From contig NC_085141.1 of the NCBI RefSeq assembly GCF_024139115.2, positions 403,027,612-403,091,611 on the forward strand: 64,000 nucleotides of DNA, in the 5' to 3' direction. Numbering within the stretch: the first letter of the stretch is position 1; each line of letters starts with the position of its first letter. Under the pieces are notes generated by a model. The model saw nothing but the letters and a program-made list of their open reading frames with translations. It searched no databases and was not told the origin of the DNA. Positions 62,860-64,000 of this stretch are shown one piece after another. The position numbers were made by a program, and so were the translations under genes. This DNA is from Armigeres subalbatus (lineage: Eukaryota; Arthropoda; Insecta; Diptera; Culicidae).

Positions 62860-63870
62860 CAAACGAGAATTCAAATAACTATAAATTTATGGCACACATT
62901 AATTATCACCTTAACTAATTATCCTAACTCGAAAAATGAATGAGGCTATAGGGCTCTGTATGTTAGATCTTATACCGTAACACACTACGTCAAAGTGATA
63001 TACCGTATTACTGAAAAATCGCTATAATAAAGACAACATCAAAAATTTATCCGAAGATGGACACTTTTTTACAATGCTCAAGATGGTCGAACTATACATA
63101 AAAGCTTACAATTATTGACTGTAGGTATGCTTTTTAATATTAATTAGACCCAAACCCAAAATACATATGGCCAATGAAAATAAGAAGTAGAAAAGCCTCA
63201 ATTGACAAACAAAATTTGATTTAAGAACACAATCGCTGTTCAAAATTAGAAGATCAAAATTATTCACGCCCATTACGTCTAGAAAAATTTGAGTTTTTTT
63301 GCAGTCTGCGTTTGCATACTATTGTCATTTAATTTGGCTTAATGAAACCCAATTTCATATTAGAAAGCTACTGAACTGCATGCATATCTGATATACCGCA
63401 TATCGATTTTATCTACCGACTAACTCTGAAGAAGCCGATTACATCCAATCAGCATCATTCACACCCAATCTAATTATCGAATTGTATTATCTCTTTTCAT
63501 GAACTTCCCGGAACCTCGTAACGAACATTAACATCAACAACAACCATTATGCGCTGCCACCCTTTTCACATCGGATCCAATCTGGAAAATCGACATGGTC
63601 ATTTACAACTTCGTCGATGACAATGGGGCGGATCAACGGCCATCAACGGCAACCAACCGCCTGTCGCCTATCGGCTATTGTGTCGACGTGTCGTACTCCA
63701 AAACACTCGAGTGCCGAATCGATACCGATAAAATCATTGTCCAATGTCAAACGGCTAAAACCTTACCAAACGATGCCATCGTTTCGCAATAAAAACAACA
63801 ACAACAACAATCAACGCAAAAAACAAACATCCCACCCCACTCATATTAACACGAAATGCCACCGATCCAG
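62860..63870. other. Intron sequence before the last exon
   Basis: About 1 kb of unique-looking intron. Frames at 63595-63874 overlap in two phases, contain an AAC/CAA repeat and lack relatives that I recognise, so I do not call them coding. Confidence 0.5.
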
Positions 63871-64000
63871 ATGAACGAAACATATCAACATCCGGGCAGC
63901 TGGGAGGACACGATTTTAGTGCCAACATTAACCCGCTCCGATCCGACGCACTTTATTATGTCACATGTGATAAAAGGATTATCGCCCGGCGCGGTCTACG
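63871..64000 (+). CDS. Ig-superfamily adhesion protein, exon with middle of FN3 domain (continues off window)
   Basis: Acceptor CACCGATCCAG ends at 63870. In phase 0 the exon reads MNETYQHPGSWEDTILVPTL, then TRSDPTHFIMSHVIKGLSPG and AVY, still open at the window edge. W in GSWEDTILVP and the HVIKGLSPGAVY motif (L-x-P-x-x-x-Y) are FN3 E-F strand features. It continues KLLYRKLM of the exon at 36198 in phase. NET is a possible glycosylation site. Codon use and GC content are like the other three exons. The remainder of FN3 and any GPI or membrane anchor are outside. Confidence 0.92.
   Translation, partial: MNETYQHPGSWEDTILVPTLTRSDPTHFIMSHVIKGLSPGAVY

Larger units (their letters stand above)
6030..64000 (+). 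other. Gene model: Ig/FN3 neural cell-adhesion protein, internal exons with three large introns
   Basis: Four exons on the + strand belong to one gene: 6030-6127, 24083-24204, 36198-36378 and 63871 to the window end. All have AG acceptors, and the three completed ones have GTAAGT or GTATGT donors. Phases agree: exon 1 ends on a codon boundary, exon 2 starts on one and leaves two bases (AG), exon 3 supplies one base to complete Ser and ends on a boundary, and exon 4 starts on one. Introns are about 17,955, 11,993 and 27,492 bp and are filled with transposons. The encoded order (final C2-type Ig domain, then FN3) matches lachesin/klingon-like surface proteins. Start, signal peptide, earlier Ig domains and C-terminus are outside the window. 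Confidence 0.85.

Noticed and set aside
63595..63874. Two overlapping frames just before the last exon as a coding exon
   Set aside because: They end in stops before the AG at 63870, overlap in different phases, and the exon joins the 36198 exon perfectly without them.

Overview
The window is animal nuclear DNA, most likely from an Aedes-type culicine mosquito. The evidence is AT-rich non-coding DNA, tRNA-derived SINEs of the Feilai type with an AAGAAG tail, RTE-like and jockey-like LINEs, a Penelope-like element, many short inverted-repeat transposons, and GT-AG introns. The species call is inference from repeat content. No prokaryotic gene, operon or CRISPR array is present.

One host gene runs through nearly all of the window on the + strand. 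Four internal exons can be read: 6030-6127, 24083-24204, 36198-36378, and 63871 to the window edge. They have compatible phases and consensus splice sites. Together they encode the last Ig domain and the first half of a fibronectin-III domain of a neural cell-adhesion protein of the lachesin/klingon-like immunoglobulin superfamily. The three introns are about 18.0, 12.0 and 27.5 kb. The first and last exons lie outside the window.

Almost everything else is mobile or tandemly repeated DNA. 1-6 kb: a decayed Penelope-like element with pseudo-LTRs, an LTR remnant and several MITEs. 6-12 kb: a Feilai SINE, a short Helitron, a degenerate GGCCGAAA repeat, and an isolated hammerhead-ribozyme-like sequence inside an inverted repeat. 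11.9-14.2 kb: a non-autonomous hAT element filled with a 23-bp minisatellite. 14.7-19.7 kb: a broken 17.6-like Ty3/Gypsy element with two foldback MITEs inside it. 20-24 kb: a CATAAAA heptamer array, an RTE fragment, a second Feilai and foldbacks. 27-35 kb: two satellites of about 150 bp and a series of inverted-repeat elements, several with exact 8-bp target duplications. 39.9-43.9 kb: a 4-kb foldback element flanked by TTAA, built of inverted 150-bp repeats around an array of 24-bp repeats. 45.8-59.3 kb: nested DNA elements, a satellite split by a 3.1-kb LINE with a 15-bp target duplication, an RTE element, other LINE pieces and a LINE inserted in a MITE. 60.5-62.9 kb: a hAT element carrying a LINE piece with an inverted 5' part.

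The repeats and the gene do not form a pathway; the elements sit in the gene's introns and would be transcribed with them. The most interesting consequence is that several foldbacks, above all the 4-kb TTAA element, would give long double-stranded RNA in the primary transcript. Together with the hammerhead-like motifs, these are the best candidates for undescribed biology here.
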